41,588 bases of DNA from Mucilaginibacter dorajii (GTDB lineage: Bacteria; Bacteroidota; Bacteroidia; Sphingobacteriales; Sphingobacteriaceae): the NCBI RefSeq assembly GCF_024808255.1, contig NZ_JANTYS010000023.1:54820-96407 (forward strand), in the 5' to 3' direction. The translations under genes were made by a program, and so were the position numbers. The notes under the pieces are model-generated. The model did not search any database. It saw only the letters and a program-made list of their open reading frames with translations, and was not told where the DNA came from. This document shows positions 1 through 8,061 of the stretch, piece after piece; within the stretch, counting starts at the first letter, position 1; every line of letters begins with the position of its first letter.

Positions 1-243
1 GCTGAGCCTGTTGCTGCTGCTGACGTTGAGCTTGCTGGGCCTGCTGTTGCTGCTGACGTTGCGCTTGCTGCTGAGCCTGTTGCTGCTGCTGACGTTGAGC
101 TTGCTGGGCCTGCTGTTGCTGCTGACGTTGCGCTTGCTGCTGAGCCTGTTGCTGCTGCTGACGTTGCGCCTGCTGGGCCTGCTGTTGCTGCTGACGTTGC
201 GCTTGCTGCTGAGCCTGTTGCTGCTGCTGTCTTTGTGCCTGCT
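1..243. repeat. 69-bp tandem repeat coding for a 23-residue Q/A/R unit
   Basis: The same 69-bp block starts at 1, 70, 139 and 208, nearly identical in each copy, then breaks down after ~243 with a partial 36-bp step. The array runs off the left edge. It lies inside the DUF6600-type gene and encodes units such as QAQRQQQQQAQQAQ on the minus strand. The period is a multiple of 3, so copy-number change keeps the frame. Confidence 0.9.
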
Positions 244-1696
244 GCTGAACCTGTTGTTGCTGCTGACGTTGAGCTTGCTGGGCCTGCTGTTGTTGTTGAC
301 GTTGCGCTTGCTGCTGCTGTTGCTTTTGCGCTTCCTGCTGTTGCTGGCGTTGTTGTTGGACTTGTTGTTGCTGTTGTTGTTTAGCCTGCTCCTGTTGTTG
401 CTGGCGTTGTGGTACAGCCTGGTTTTGCTGCTGTTTAGCTTGCTGCTGATCGCGCTGCTGTTTAGCCTGCTCCTGTTGTTGCTGGCGTTGTTGTACAGCC
501 TGATTTTGCTGCTGCTGTTTAGCTTGCTGCTGATCGCGCTGCTGTTTAGCCTGCTCCTGTTGTTGCTGGCGTTGTGGTACAGCCTGGTTTTGCTGCTGGT
601 GTTTAGCTTGATCTGCCTGGTTGTTTGGGCGCACGTTTGGTTGCCCGGCCCTACTATTTGGCTGTTGTTGTTGTTGTTGTTGTTGTGTTGATGCCGGACG
701 ACCGTTTGGCTGCTGGCCTGGCCTGTTATTAGGCTGCTGCTGTTGTGCAGGTGTAGTGACAGGCCTGTTATTGTTAACCCTTACAAATTTGGCATCATTA
801 CTTTTTGCCATTTGAGCCAATCGTGCAGCATTATTCTTGTTCACGGTAGCCTGTCCGCCCGCGCGGTTGGCAATACCCTGATTGGGGTTGGCTTTGCGAT
901 ACTCGGCCGCGTTAACAACTCTTGCGGGTCTTGCATCGGGTGCCTTTTTAATTTGTGGGCGATAAATGTTTACGGTGTTGTTTACAACCCTGCCACCGCC
1001 ATTAGGTCGGTTTACATTATTAACCTTATAAACCTGGATGTTGTTATTACGGCTAACACGCCTAACCTCGGCAATCCTTGGGCCGGTTACGTAAGTGCGG
1101 TTGTTGTAAACATAGGTATTGTTGATTATGGTTGTTTGGTGAATAATGTTCACAACCCTGGTATGCGGCACATAGTAGTTATAAATATTAGGGCTTGCTA
1201 TGTAAGCCTGTGGCGCACATGTCCAATAATAATCTGGTACGCGATAACCGCTGCCAATAGAAATACTGATGCTGATACCCGGTGTTAAAGGCGCCCAGCC
1301 ATAATAACCGCCACCATGGCGCCAGTTAACCCATGCCGGTGCCCATTCATGACCCGGAATCCATTCCCAGCCATAATAGTCGTCATAACGCCACCTGCCA
1401 TAGTGAAAAGGCGCCCAACCCCATTCGTAATCAGATACCCAGGTGTTGCCATAATCGGTAACCACCCAGTGACCACGGGTTGCGTATGGCCTAAAGCCAT
1501 CCTCGGCATCGGGTACCCAAACGTTGCCGTATTGCGAATCGCTCACCCAGGTACCATAGGGCGAAAGCTCATCATAAAATTCCTGGTCGGATACGTAGCC
1601 CCCTTCCTGGGCTTTGCTTATGTTTGGCGCGACAAGCATCATCATAAATGCTATTAAGCTTATGCCGCAAACTTTATTTATATATTTCATTTTCAT
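1..1696 (-). CDS. DUF6600-type secreted protein with long Gln-rich tail (3' end outside window)
   Basis: The product starts MKMKYINK and has a signal peptide of about 29 residues ending in SKAQ, so it is exported. Residues ~30-145 are Trp/Tyr/Gly-rich with repeated YGxW-type motifs (LSPYGTW, WVPD, YGNTWVSDYEWGWAPFHYGRW), the hallmark of the DUF6600 family of Bacteroidota cell-surface proteins. Residues ~150-310 are Asn/Val-rich (HQTTIINNTYVYNN). From ~315 to the window edge the chain is almost only Gln, Ala and Arg, with 23-residue tandem repeats. The start was chosen as the first of two in-frame ATGs (1696 and 1690), both directly before the signal peptide. At least 565 residues lie in the window and the C terminus is missing. 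Function is unknown; the Q/A/R tail suggests a disordered or coiled extension. The opposite strand gives a spurious Leu-rich frame. Confidence 0.85.
   Translation of the reverse strand, partial: MKMKYINKVCGISLIAFMMMLVAPNISKAQEGGYVSDQEFYDELSPYGTWVSDSQYGNVWVPDAEDGFRPYATRGHWVVTDYGNTWVSDYEWGWAPFHYGRWRYDDYYGWEWIPGHEWAPAWVNWRHGGGYYGWAPLTPGISISISIGSGYRVPDYYWTCAPQAYIASPNIYNYYVPHTRVVNIIHQTTIINNTYVYNNRTYVTGPRIAEVRRVSRNNNIQVYKVNNVNRPNGGGRVVNNTVNIYRPQIKKAPDARPARVVNAAEYRKANPNQGIANRAGGQATVNKNNAARLAQMAKSNDAKFVRVNNNRPVTTPAQQQQPNNRPGQQPNGRPASTQQQQQQQQPNSRAGQPNVRPNNQADQAKHQQQNQAVPQRQQQQEQAKQQRDQQQAKQQQQNQAVQQRQQQQEQAKQQRDQQQAKQQQNQAVPQRQQQQEQAKQQQQQQVQQQRQQQQEAQKQQQQQAQRQQQQQAQQAQRQQQQQVQQQAQRQQQQQAQQQAQRQQQQQAQQAQRQQQQQAQQQAQRQQQQQAQQAQRQQQQQAQQQAQRQQQQQAQQAQRQQQQQAQ
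380..620. repeat. 81-84-bp tandem repeat (3 copies) in the Gln-rich tail
   Basis: A second array with a longer unit: near-identical blocks start at 380, 461 and 545, spacing 81 and 84 bp (27-28 codons). It encodes a variant unit with Lys, Asp, Asn, Val and Glu (QAKQQRDQQQ, NQAV, RQQQQEQ). The 3-bp length difference is one codon. Confidence 0.85.
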
Positions 1697-1885
1697 TAGG
1701 TTTTAAATGGTTGCCTGTTACAACTATGACGGAACAAAGTATAAAACGTTTAAATCAAAAATTGTTTTGTTAGGTTGCTTAATGTTTAGCTGCGATTTTA
1801 AAGCAGCAATAATACCATTTATTAACACTTTGTACTGCTCTGTTAATTTTTTAATAATTTTACTTTTTATAAAGCACTTACAGCT

Positions 1886-2848
1886 ATGAGTACAGTAAAT
1901 ATCCCAAGGCTTAACCTTAATGACTATATAAACGGCAGCGCTGCCGATAGAAAACAGTTTTCTGACAAAATTGGCGAAGCCTTTAACCAAACCGGTTTTG
2001 TAACCATCACCAATCATGGCCTAAGCAAACAGCTGATAGATGAGCTGTACAGCCAGGTTAAAGCCCTGTTTGCCTTGCCCGATGATATAAAACAAAAATA
2101 TGAGATCCCGGGCCTGGCCGGTCAGCGTGGTTATACCGGCAAGGGGAAAGAAACCGCCAAAGGTTTTAAAACCCCTGATTTAAAGGAGTTTTGGCAGATA
2201 GGCCAAACGGTAACAGATGGTTCGGCTATTAAAGAACTATACCCGGATAATGTGGTGGTTGATGAATTACCATCATTTAATACAACCACCCTTGAAGTTT
2301 ATAAAAAGTTAGAAGACGCAGGCAAACACCTGCTACAGGCTATCTCTGTATATTTAAACCTGCCGGAAAACTATTTTGACGATAAGGTACATAACGGCAA
2401 TTCTATATTGCGTACGCTACATTACTTCCCGATAACCGATCCGGATTCGGTACCTGATGATGCCGTACGTGCCGGCGCACACGAGGATATTAACCTCATC
2501 ACCCTGCTTATTGGCGCCAGTGCCGATGGACTTGAGCTGCTAACCCGCGAAGGTACCTGGTTCCCGGTTAAGGCCCATGGTGAAGACCTGGTAGTAAACG
2601 TAGGTGATATGTTACAGCGCCTAACCAACAATAAACTAAAATCAACAACCCATCGCGTGGTTAATCCGCCGCGCGAACTGATGAAATACTCCCGTTTTTC
2701 GGTACCGTTTTTCCTGCACCCAAAATCGGGCATGGATTTAACAAGTCTGGATTCATGTATTGATGAGGAACATCCTAAATTGTATACCGACATCACCGCA
2801 GGAGAGTACCTGGATGAGCGGTTAAGGGAAATTGGATTGAAGATGTAG
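1886..2848 (+). CDS. 2-oxoglutarate/Fe(II)-dependent oxygenase, isopenicillin-N-synthase-like
   Basis: 320 residues, the normal length for the IPNS-like double-stranded beta-helix family. The N-terminal DIOX_N region has the typical GFVTITNHGL (residues 37-46). The Fe(II) triad is H199-x-D201 and H256, and the 2OG- or substrate-carboxylate-binding pair R270-x-S272 (RFSVPFF) is present, so the enzyme should be active. The family oxidises small molecules using O2; the substrate cannot be told from sequence. It is cytosolic, with no signal peptide. The gene stands alone: it is divergent from the DUF6600 gene (190 bp apart) and convergent with the MFS gene downstream. Start ATG at 1886 gives the usual family N terminus (NIPRLNLNDY). 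Confidence 0.9.
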   Translation: MSTVNIPRLNLNDYINGSAADRKQFSDKIGEAFNQTGFVTITNHGLSKQLIDELYSQVKALFALPDDIKQKYEIPGLAGQRGYTGKGKETAKGFKTPDLKEFWQIGQTVTDGSAIKELYPDNVVVDELPSFNTTTLEVYKKLEDAGKHLLQAISVYLNLPENYFDDKVHNGNSILRTLHYFPITDPDSVPDDAVRAGAHEDINLITLLIGASADGLELLTREGTWFPVKAHGEDLVVNVGDMLQRLTNNKLKSTTHRVVNPPRELMKYSRFSVPFFLHPKSGMDLTSLDSCIDEEHPKLYTDITAGEYLDERLREIGLKM

Positions 2849-2899
2849 GTGAGGCAGGTTGCCGCATGGTTTCGCTCCCCATAACAAGTTGTAGATCCC

Positions 2900-2932
2900 A
2901 GACTTACGAAGTTTTTAAAACTTCGTAAGTCT
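2900..2932. repeat. Near-perfect 33-bp palindrome, possible bidirectional terminator
   Basis: AGACTTACGAAGTTTT, one central T, then AAAACTTCGTAAGTCT: 16-bp arms with no mismatch. It lies between the convergent ends of the oxygenase gene (stop 2848) and the MFS gene (stop 3010), where it could end transcription in both directions. It may also be a dispersed palindromic element. Confidence 0.75.
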
Positions 2933-3009
2933 TTCGTCGCTTCGTCATTTCTCATGCAGAGTCCACGGATTTCACAACTCTTAATGACGACTTTTTTTTA
3001 ACTTCCCAA

Positions 3010-4257
3010 TTAATTCACCCTCCCTGCCAATGCCGTTTTCCGCATCATCACCGTTTCGGTATGTTGCCTTTTCTTATACAAAATGAATACCCCGGTTGCC
3101 ACCAAACCTATTGCTCCTTCAATACCAACAGCCATTCTGGGACCAAGCTCATTGGCCAACCAGCCTACCATTAGGCTACCAACCGGAATCATACCCTGGT
3201 AGGCCATTACATAATAACTGATAGCCCTTGCCCGCATGGCCGGGATAGCGTGGGTTTGGATATAGGTATTAATGGCCGATGTTTGTGCCATCATGCCCAG
3301 CCCGGTAAAGCTCATAAATACCAGGGCAAACGGTAACCTGCCTGCATAAGCAACCATTAACACACTCGCACCAAAAACAATACCGGCTGCTATAATGATC
3401 TTCACCAGGTTTTTACTGGTTTTTAAATTGGCCAGGTAAACAGCGCTAATCACCGAGCCAACACCCGCGGCACTTTCAAACCAACTGAAGGTTTTGGCAT
3501 CGCCATTGAAAATGTCTTTGGCAAAAATGGGCATCAGCGTATTAAAGGGAATAACAAACAAACTGCTTACGGTAAGCATTAGGATAAGGCTGCTCAGGTC
3601 GCGGTCGCCCGATACATATTTAAACCCGTCTTGTAATTCAGTCCAGATGCCTTTTTGTGGTTTGCCAATTACGGTAGTATTCAGTTTCATCATAAACAAA
3701 CAGGCCAGCACGGGCACATAGCTCAAAAAGTTGCCGAAGAAACAAAAGTCTTCACCAAATGTGCTCAGGATAATACCTGCAACGGCCGGGCCCGCTATAC
3801 GGGCAAAATTGGTCATGGTGGAGTTAAGGGCGATAGCATTGGGCAAATCGGCTTTATCATCAATCATTTCAACCATAATTGATTGCCTGCAGGTAACATC
3901 AAAGGCGTTGATAATGCCCTGCACCAGGCTTAAGCCTATAATTGCCGGGATGTTATAAAACTTAAATAGTATTAAAAAAGCCAGCGCGCCGGCTTGCAGC
4001 ATAGATACCACCTGCGTAATCACCAAGATGCGGTAGCGGTTATGCCGGTCGACAATACTGCCCGCATACGGAGCCAGTATTAACGAAGGGATCAAGCTAA
4101 CAAAGCTAACTATCCCTAATAAAACGGCCGAGCCGGTAAGCCTGTAAACCAGCCAGCTTACTGCTGTTTTCTGCATCCAGGTGCCAATGAGTGAGATGGA
4201 CTGACCGTAAAAAAACAGCTTGAAATTACGGTATTTTAAAGAGCGGAAAATATTCAT
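3010..4257 (-). CDS. MFS transporter (MFS_3 / EntS-like exporter)
   Basis: 415 residues with about 12 hydrophobic segments, typical of the major facilitator superfamily. The N-terminal half starts FRSLKYRNFKLFFYGQSISLIGTWMQ, a pattern characteristic of the MFS_3/EntS-like group, and carries the loop 2-3 motif GSIVDRHNRYR (compare GxLaDrxgrr). The family moves small molecules (siderophores, drugs) out of the cell by proton antiport; the substrate here is unknown. It lies in the inner membrane. It is divergent from the LysR gene (142 bp apart), the usual layout for a regulator controlling a neighbouring exporter. The start ATG at 4257 places the conserved N terminus directly after the initiator. 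Confidence 0.9.
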   Translation of the reverse strand: MNIFRSLKYRNFKLFFYGQSISLIGTWMQKTAVSWLVYRLTGSAVLLGIVSFVSLIPSLILAPYAGSIVDRHNRYRILVITQVVSMLQAGALAFLILFKFYNIPAIIGLSLVQGIINAFDVTCRQSIMVEMIDDKADLPNAIALNSTMTNFARIAGPAVAGIILSTFGEDFCFFGNFLSYVPVLACLFMMKLNTTVIGKPQKGIWTELQDGFKYVSGDRDLSSLILMLTVSSLFVIPFNTLMPIFAKDIFNGDAKTFSWFESAAGVGSVISAVYLANLKTSKNLVKIIIAAGIVFGASVLMVAYAGRLPFALVFMSFTGLGMMAQTSAINTYIQTHAIPAMRARAISYYVMAYQGMIPVGSLMVGWLANELGPRMAVGIEGAIGLVATGVFILYKKRQHTETVMMRKTALAGRVN

Positions 4258-4324
4258 TTATGCATTCATATACTAAGCAAATTCAGGGGAGATCTTAATG
4301 TAAGACTATTGAAATTGTTTATGG

Positions 4325-4355
4325 TACAAATATCGGGAACGATGATATATTTGTA
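4325..4355. promoter_or_regulatory. Inverted repeat and -7 box between MFS and LysR genes (LysR operator candidate)
   Basis: TACAAATAT, 13 bases, then ATATTTGTA is a perfect 9-bp inverted repeat in the divergent intergenic region. Its right arm overlaps a Bacteroidota -7 box, TATATTTG (4346-4353), pointing toward the LysR gene, whose ATG is 47 bases on. The dyad fits a LysR-type site that would also repress its own promoter. No convincing -33 box was seen. Confidence 0.5.
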
Positions 4356-4399
4356 AAATAGATTGTTTTAATGATATTGATAGGTAAAAACGATTAATT

Positions 4400-5278
4400 A
4401 TGGAGTTCAGACAACTGCAGTATTTTGTTAAAGCGGCCGAAACAATGAATTTCACCGAAGCCGCTGCCGCTGTATTTATTACCCAAAGTACGCTATCGCA
4501 GCAAATTAAACAGCTGGAAGAAGAATTGGGGATGCTATTGTTTGATAGGGTGGGCAAACACGTGCGCATCACCGAAGCCGGGCACATATTTTTAGTACAT
4601 GCCCGCAAAATATTAGCGGCGGTACAAAAAAGTAAACAAGCCATTACCGAATTGAACAATGCCGCAACCGGCGAACTGAACCTGGGGGTTTCCTATGCCT
4701 TTACCTCTTTACTGCTCCCCGCGCTTGCACCGTTTTCTACTAAATATCCGGGCATCAAAATTTTTATCACCTATGGTAACCCCGAAGATCTGGAAAAAAA
4801 ACTGCGGCTGTCTGAACTGGATATGATGCTGGCTTTTCACAACGAATCTGACGACGAGGACCTGGAGATGCAATGGCTTTTTAGTTCGAGCATTGTAATG
4901 GTGGTTGATAAAAACAACCCGCTTGCCAAACTTGATAAGATAAGTCTGAAGGATTTAGCCCAACAGGACCTGGTATTACCCGGTAAAGGGTTTAGCTCTC
5001 GCGAATTCATTAATGAGTTGTTTTACAAAAACAAAATTGTACCCAACATCAAAATCGAACTTAATGATGTACACTCCCTGCTCTCATTGGTACAAAGCGG
5101 GCACTGGGCAACCATACTTAACGAAAAGGCGCTTATTGGCTGGGCCAATGTAATTGCCGTGCCCATTATAGCCAAAGGCATTAAAAGACAATCATACATC
5201 TTATGGCAAAAGGGCGTTTATCGTAAAAAAGCCGCTATTTTGTTTATCGAGGAATTGATGGCCGTTATGGGGCAGTAA
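4400..5278 (+). CDS. LysR-family transcriptional regulator
   Basis: 292 residues, full length. The N-terminal winged helix-turn-helix (residues 1-60) is canonical: MEFRQLQYFVKAAETMNFTEA, then ITQSTLSQQIKQLEEELG and LFDRVGKHVRITEAG. Residues ~90-290 form the substrate-binding-like effector domain. It presumably senses a small molecule and controls the divergent MFS exporter; the dyad at 4325-4355 is the likely site. Neighbouring structure supports this as a two-gene regulatory unit. The effector is unknown. A repeat element begins directly after the stop codon. Confidence 0.93.
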   Translation: MEFRQLQYFVKAAETMNFTEAAAAVFITQSTLSQQIKQLEEELGMLLFDRVGKHVRITEAGHIFLVHARKILAAVQKSKQAITELNNAATGELNLGVSYAFTSLLLPALAPFSTKYPGIKIFITYGNPEDLEKKLRLSELDMMLAFHNESDDEDLEMQWLFSSSIVMVVDKNNPLAKLDKISLKDLAQQDLVLPGKGFSSREFINELFYKNKIVPNIKIELNDVHSLLSLVQSGHWATILNEKALIGWANVIAVPIIAKGIKRQSYILWQKGVYRKKAAILFIEELMAVMGQ

Positions 5279-5279
5279 T

Positions 5280-5372
5280 AAAGCCCCCTCTAAATAGCGC
5301 AGCTTTCATGAACACCTTAAAAAATTATACCGTGAATAATCTCTCCCTGTAGGGGAGACTTTAACTTCGGTT
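5280..5372. repeat. Intergenic repeat element, AGCCCCCTCTAAAT family (copy 1)
   Basis: Begins immediately after the LysR stop with AAGCCCCCTCTAAAT, continues with AGCGCAGCTTTCATG, and ends with the hairpin CTCCC-TGTAG-GGGAG and GACTTTAACTT. The same opening, including the AGCGnAGCTTTCATG block, occurs at 33331, and a related pair of ends occurs at 20819-20958. It has no coding capacity. Rest of the gap up to 5442 shows nothing recognisable. Confidence 0.65.
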
Positions 5373-5442
5373 TGTATAAATTCGAAACAGCAAAACCATC
5401 GCAACAGCGTTGAACACAAGTAATAGTTAAAATCTGAACCCT

Positions 5443-6132
5443 ATGATCACTATTTTAAAAGAAAAGGAACATGATACTGTATTAAAAGGACTTATTTTAA
5501 CCGCAGTGCTGCTGGTTTGCTTTTCGGTAGGCGCAAAGCTTTTTTCTGTTAATACTGCTTCCAGCCTTTCAATTGATACCCGTTTTTTTGTTTCACGGAT
5601 GTTTTTCTGGGCTTATTTCGCGGCCATTTATTTGTATGTAAAAATCAGGGAAAAACAAGCCTTACTACTATGGCCCGAGGTTGGCTATTCTGTTTGGTTT
5701 TATATCCTATCGGTCATCGTTATCCTGCTGGTCATTATTGTTTTTGCCGGAGTAGCCACTGTTATTTTAAGATCATTAGGTATGCTTAAACTAAGCAAAG
5801 CTATGGCGCTGTTGCTTCATATGAATGTGCCGGTAAAGCTATTGGGGATATTTACTGCAGGTTTTTTGGAGGAATTTATTTTTAGGGGATATATGATCCC
5901 GCGCCTGCAGTTGTTTTTTAAAAATCAACATCTGCCCATAATTATCTCGTCGATAATATTTGGTTTGTTGCACCTGGGTTATGGCACCCTGGTAAATGTA
6001 GTTGTTCCTGTTATTATCGGTTTGGTTTTCGGCTATCATTACCATAAATACCGAAATATTAAAATACTGATCATTTGCCACCTGCTCATAGATCTGAATG
6101 CTTTATTTACCCCCATGCTGATCAAGCATTAA
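5443..6132 (+). CDS. CPBP-family intramembrane metalloprotease (ABI/Rce1-like)
   Basis: 229 residues with about 6 membrane segments. The diagnostic motifs are EE-x3-R (E143, E144, R148 in LEEFIFRG), FGLLH (H177) and a third-motif His (H213 in HLLIDLN), which together form the putative glutamic/metal active site of the Rce1/CPBP family. Bacterial members are linked to prenyl-protein-type cleavage or bacteriocin self-immunity; the substrate here cannot be assigned. The gene stands alone and is convergent with the small membrane gene downstream (61-bp gap). Codons upstream of the ATG contain no better start. Confidence 0.88.
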   Translation: MITILKEKEHDTVLKGLILTAVLLVCFSVGAKLFSVNTASSLSIDTRFFVSRMFFWAYFAAIYLYVKIREKQALLLWPEVGYSVWFYILSVIVILLVIIVFAGVATVILRSLGMLKLSKAMALLLHMNVPVKLLGIFTAGFLEEFIFRGYMIPRLQLFFKNQHLPIIISSIIFGLLHLGYGTLVNVVVPVIIGLVFGYHYHKYRNIKILIICHLLIDLNALFTPMLIKH

Positions 6133-6193
6133 CTGAAAAATTGGGGGCTTTAATAATTCGTGTAATTCGAAAAAATCCGTGACAATTAGTGTG

Positions 6194-6676
6194 TCACTTT
6201 TTCATCTCGTCATTTATCGCCCGTAAAAACTCATTGGCATGCTGCGACCCTATGATGTACACCATACCATCCCTATCTGTTAAATGGATGGCATCATTAC
6301 CCGCGGCATAAAAACGGATAGTGCCCTTAGTATGTAAATTATATACGGGGTTGTTAAACAGGTAGCGGCTGTACGAGGCTTTTTCGACTTTAATGATGCC
6401 GTTCAGGTCTATTTTAACAATGCGGGTTGTCCACAAACCGGCAAGGCGGATACTCTTATTTTCCACCCGGGTGCTAAAGTGCAGCAAAAAACCCATGATG
6501 ATAGATATAATGATGATGGCAAACCCCACCAGCACCAGTAAATTGCCGTTATGCTCGCTCTCGTCAGTAAAAAAGTAAGCGGCAAAACAAAACATGGCCA
6601 AAACAAGGCGTATGGTTATGGGGATAAATTCCCTGCCCAGGTACTGTTTTTCTACAAATACGGTCTTCTCGCTCAT
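6194..6676 (-). CDS. Small membrane protein with PH-like domain, coupled to tilS
   Basis: 160 residues. Two hydrophobic helices lie at ~20-35 and ~45-66, followed by a beta-rich segment (TRVENKSIRLAGLWTTRIVKIDLNGIIKVE) of the kind seen in bacterial PH-like domains of membrane proteins. No catalytic motif is visible. Its ATG overlaps the tilS stop codon (ATGA, 4 bp), so it is probably translated by coupling from the tilS mRNA. It is convergent with the CPBP gene. The function is unknown; the fold assignment is inference from residue pattern. Confidence 0.75.
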   Translation of the reverse strand: MSEKTVFVEKQYLGREFIPITIRLVLAMFCFAAYFFTDESEHNGNLLVLVGFAIIIISIIMGFLLHFSTRVENKSIRLAGLWTTRIVKIDLNGIIKVEKASYSRYLFNNPVYNLHTKGTIRFYAAGNDAIHLTDRDGMVYIIGSQHANEFLRAINDEMKK

Positions 6677-8010
6677 GATAGTTTGTACATTTCGAAGATA
6701 GTAACTTTTTTAGTGTTATTGTTTACTTTATACCGTTCATCGGCACGGTAACCGGCCACCCAAATTATATCGCCATTGCCATTCACCAGTAAAGGGATCT
6801 CCTCTTTGTGATGTAACGCTATTTTCTGATTGATAAAATAATCGCTCAGTTTTTTGTGACCCTTCATCCCCAACGGGCAAAAATAATCGCCCTCCTGCCA
6901 GGCCCTCACCGTTAAGGGATATATCAGCAAAGCCGCGTCAACCGATGTTGCCATGGGGTTATCTTTTATAATCAGCGGACTATCGTCATGTAGTAAATTG
7001 AGCTTATAACTGCCATAATAAACCTCATGATCCTGTTCGGCTATCGTCACCTCTTGCCGCTCACCCGTTTTTCTTGGTTTGATGACCAGCTTATCCCTAT
7101 CAAGCACCAGCACATACCCGCCCGATTTAAAAACACGCCCCGAATGCTTATCCAAAACCGATAGCACATCATCAACGGATGTTTCGTTAAAACCGTATGG
7201 CTGTAATAACTTAAACAGCAACAGGCGGCCAGGGTTTAATTTTTTAACGTCGGCTATCAGCAAAAAGGTTTCATCGCCTTGTTGGTTAAGCATATCTTTT
7301 TTAAGCCGGATAACCTCATTTTCCAATAAGAGTTCCAGATCGCGAAAATGTTTCAGGTTGTTTTCAAATGTTTTTTCGAGCGATGGGTTAAGCTCCTTTA
7401 ATTTGGGCACCACCTCCAGCCTGATCTTATTGCGGGCATACTTTGCCGATGCATTTGAGCTGTCTTCCACAAAATCGAGTTTGTTGGAGGTAATAATCGC
7501 GGTAATTTCGTCGCGGTTTAAAAACAATAAAGGCCGTACCAGCATCCCGTTTCGCGGCAATATGCCGTGCAAACCGGCTATGCCCGTGCCCCGGGTAAGG
7601 TTTAACAATATAGTTTCGATAGTATCGTTTTGGTGGTGTGCAAGCGCAATGGCCTGGCTGTCAGTTTGACGACTTAGGGTATCAAACCACTGGTAGCGCA
7701 GTTCGCGGGCAGCCATCTGGATAGAAATTTTGTTGTTTGCGGCATAAGCTGTGGTATCAAAATTGATGGTATGAAAGGGTACCCGCAGTTTGGTGGCCAG
7801 GTTATTGCAAAACTCCTGGTCGCGCAGGGCTTCATCGCCCCGTAACTGAAAATTGCAGTGGGCAATGCTAAAATCAATGCTCGTGGCCTTTAACAGGTGT
7901 ACCATTAAAACAGAATCCATGCCGCCGCTTACAGCAGCTAAAACCTTGCTGCCGGGCGTAAACAAGGCATTTTGTTCAATAAAATTAACAAACCGGGTAA
8001 CTGGCAGCAT
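6673..8010 (-). CDS. tilS: tRNA(Ile)-lysidine synthetase TilS
   Basis: 445 residues. The PP-loop SGGMDS is at 28-33 (LAAVSGGMDS), followed by the typical ATP-pyrophosphatase fold with AHHQNDTIETILLNLTRGTG and GILPRNG. The C-terminal tRNA-binding domain ends with GMKGHKKLSDYFINQKI and VAGYRADERYKV. The enzyme ligates lysine to C34 of the minor tRNA-Ile(CAU), changing both charging and codon reading (AUA); it is essential in most bacteria and cytosolic. It is divergent from the OstA-like gene. The ATG lies only 4 bases past a -7 box, suggesting a leaderless message. Confidence 0.97.
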   Translation of the reverse strand: MLPVTRFVNFIEQNALFTPGSKVLAAVSGGMDSVLMVHLLKATSIDFSIAHCNFQLRGDEALRDQEFCNNLATKLRVPFHTINFDTTAYAANNKISIQMAARELRYQWFDTLSRQTDSQAIALAHHQNDTIETILLNLTRGTGIAGLHGILPRNGMLVRPLLFLNRDEITAIITSNKLDFVEDSSNASAKYARNKIRLEVVPKLKELNPSLEKTFENNLKHFRDLELLLENEVIRLKKDMLNQQGDETFLLIADVKKLNPGRLLLFKLLQPYGFNETSVDDVLSVLDKHSGRVFKSGGYVLVLDRDKLVIKPRKTGERQEVTIAEQDHEVYYGSYKLNLLHDDSPLIIKDNPMATSVDAALLIYPLTVRAWQEGDYFCPLGMKGHKKLSDYFINQKIALHHKEEIPLLVNGNGDIIWVAGYRADERYKVNNNTKKVTIFEMYKLS

Positions 8011-8014
8011 TCAT

Positions 8015-8022
8015 CAAAATTA
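8015..8022 (-). promoter_or_regulatory. -7 promoter box for tilS (TAATTTTG)
   Basis: The minus strand reads TAATTTTG, an exact match to the Bacteroidota TAnnTTTG box, followed by ATGA and then the tilS ATG at 8010. A start site a few bases past the box would fall at or next to the initiation codon, so the mRNA is probably leaderless or nearly so. Confidence 0.6.
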
Positions 8023-8048
8023 TTAATTTAATAACCCCAACAAAAAAC

Positions 8049-8056
8049 TAATTTTG
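8049..8056 (+). promoter_or_regulatory. -7 promoter box for the OstA-like gene (TAATTTTG)
   Basis: The identical TAATTTTG box on the plus strand ends 5 bases before the GTG start at 8062. This supports GTG as the true start, since an in-frame stop (TAA, 8032-8034) lies upstream and no other start codon fits, and again implies a leaderless message. The two boxes are arranged back to back. Confidence 0.6.
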
Positions 8057-8061
8057 CCCCA

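Noticed and set aside
11..1288. Leu/Cys-rich open frames on the plus strand
   Set aside because: They are read through the complement of the Gln-codon repeats and lack start signals; the minus-strand DUF6600 frame has a signal peptide and family pattern.
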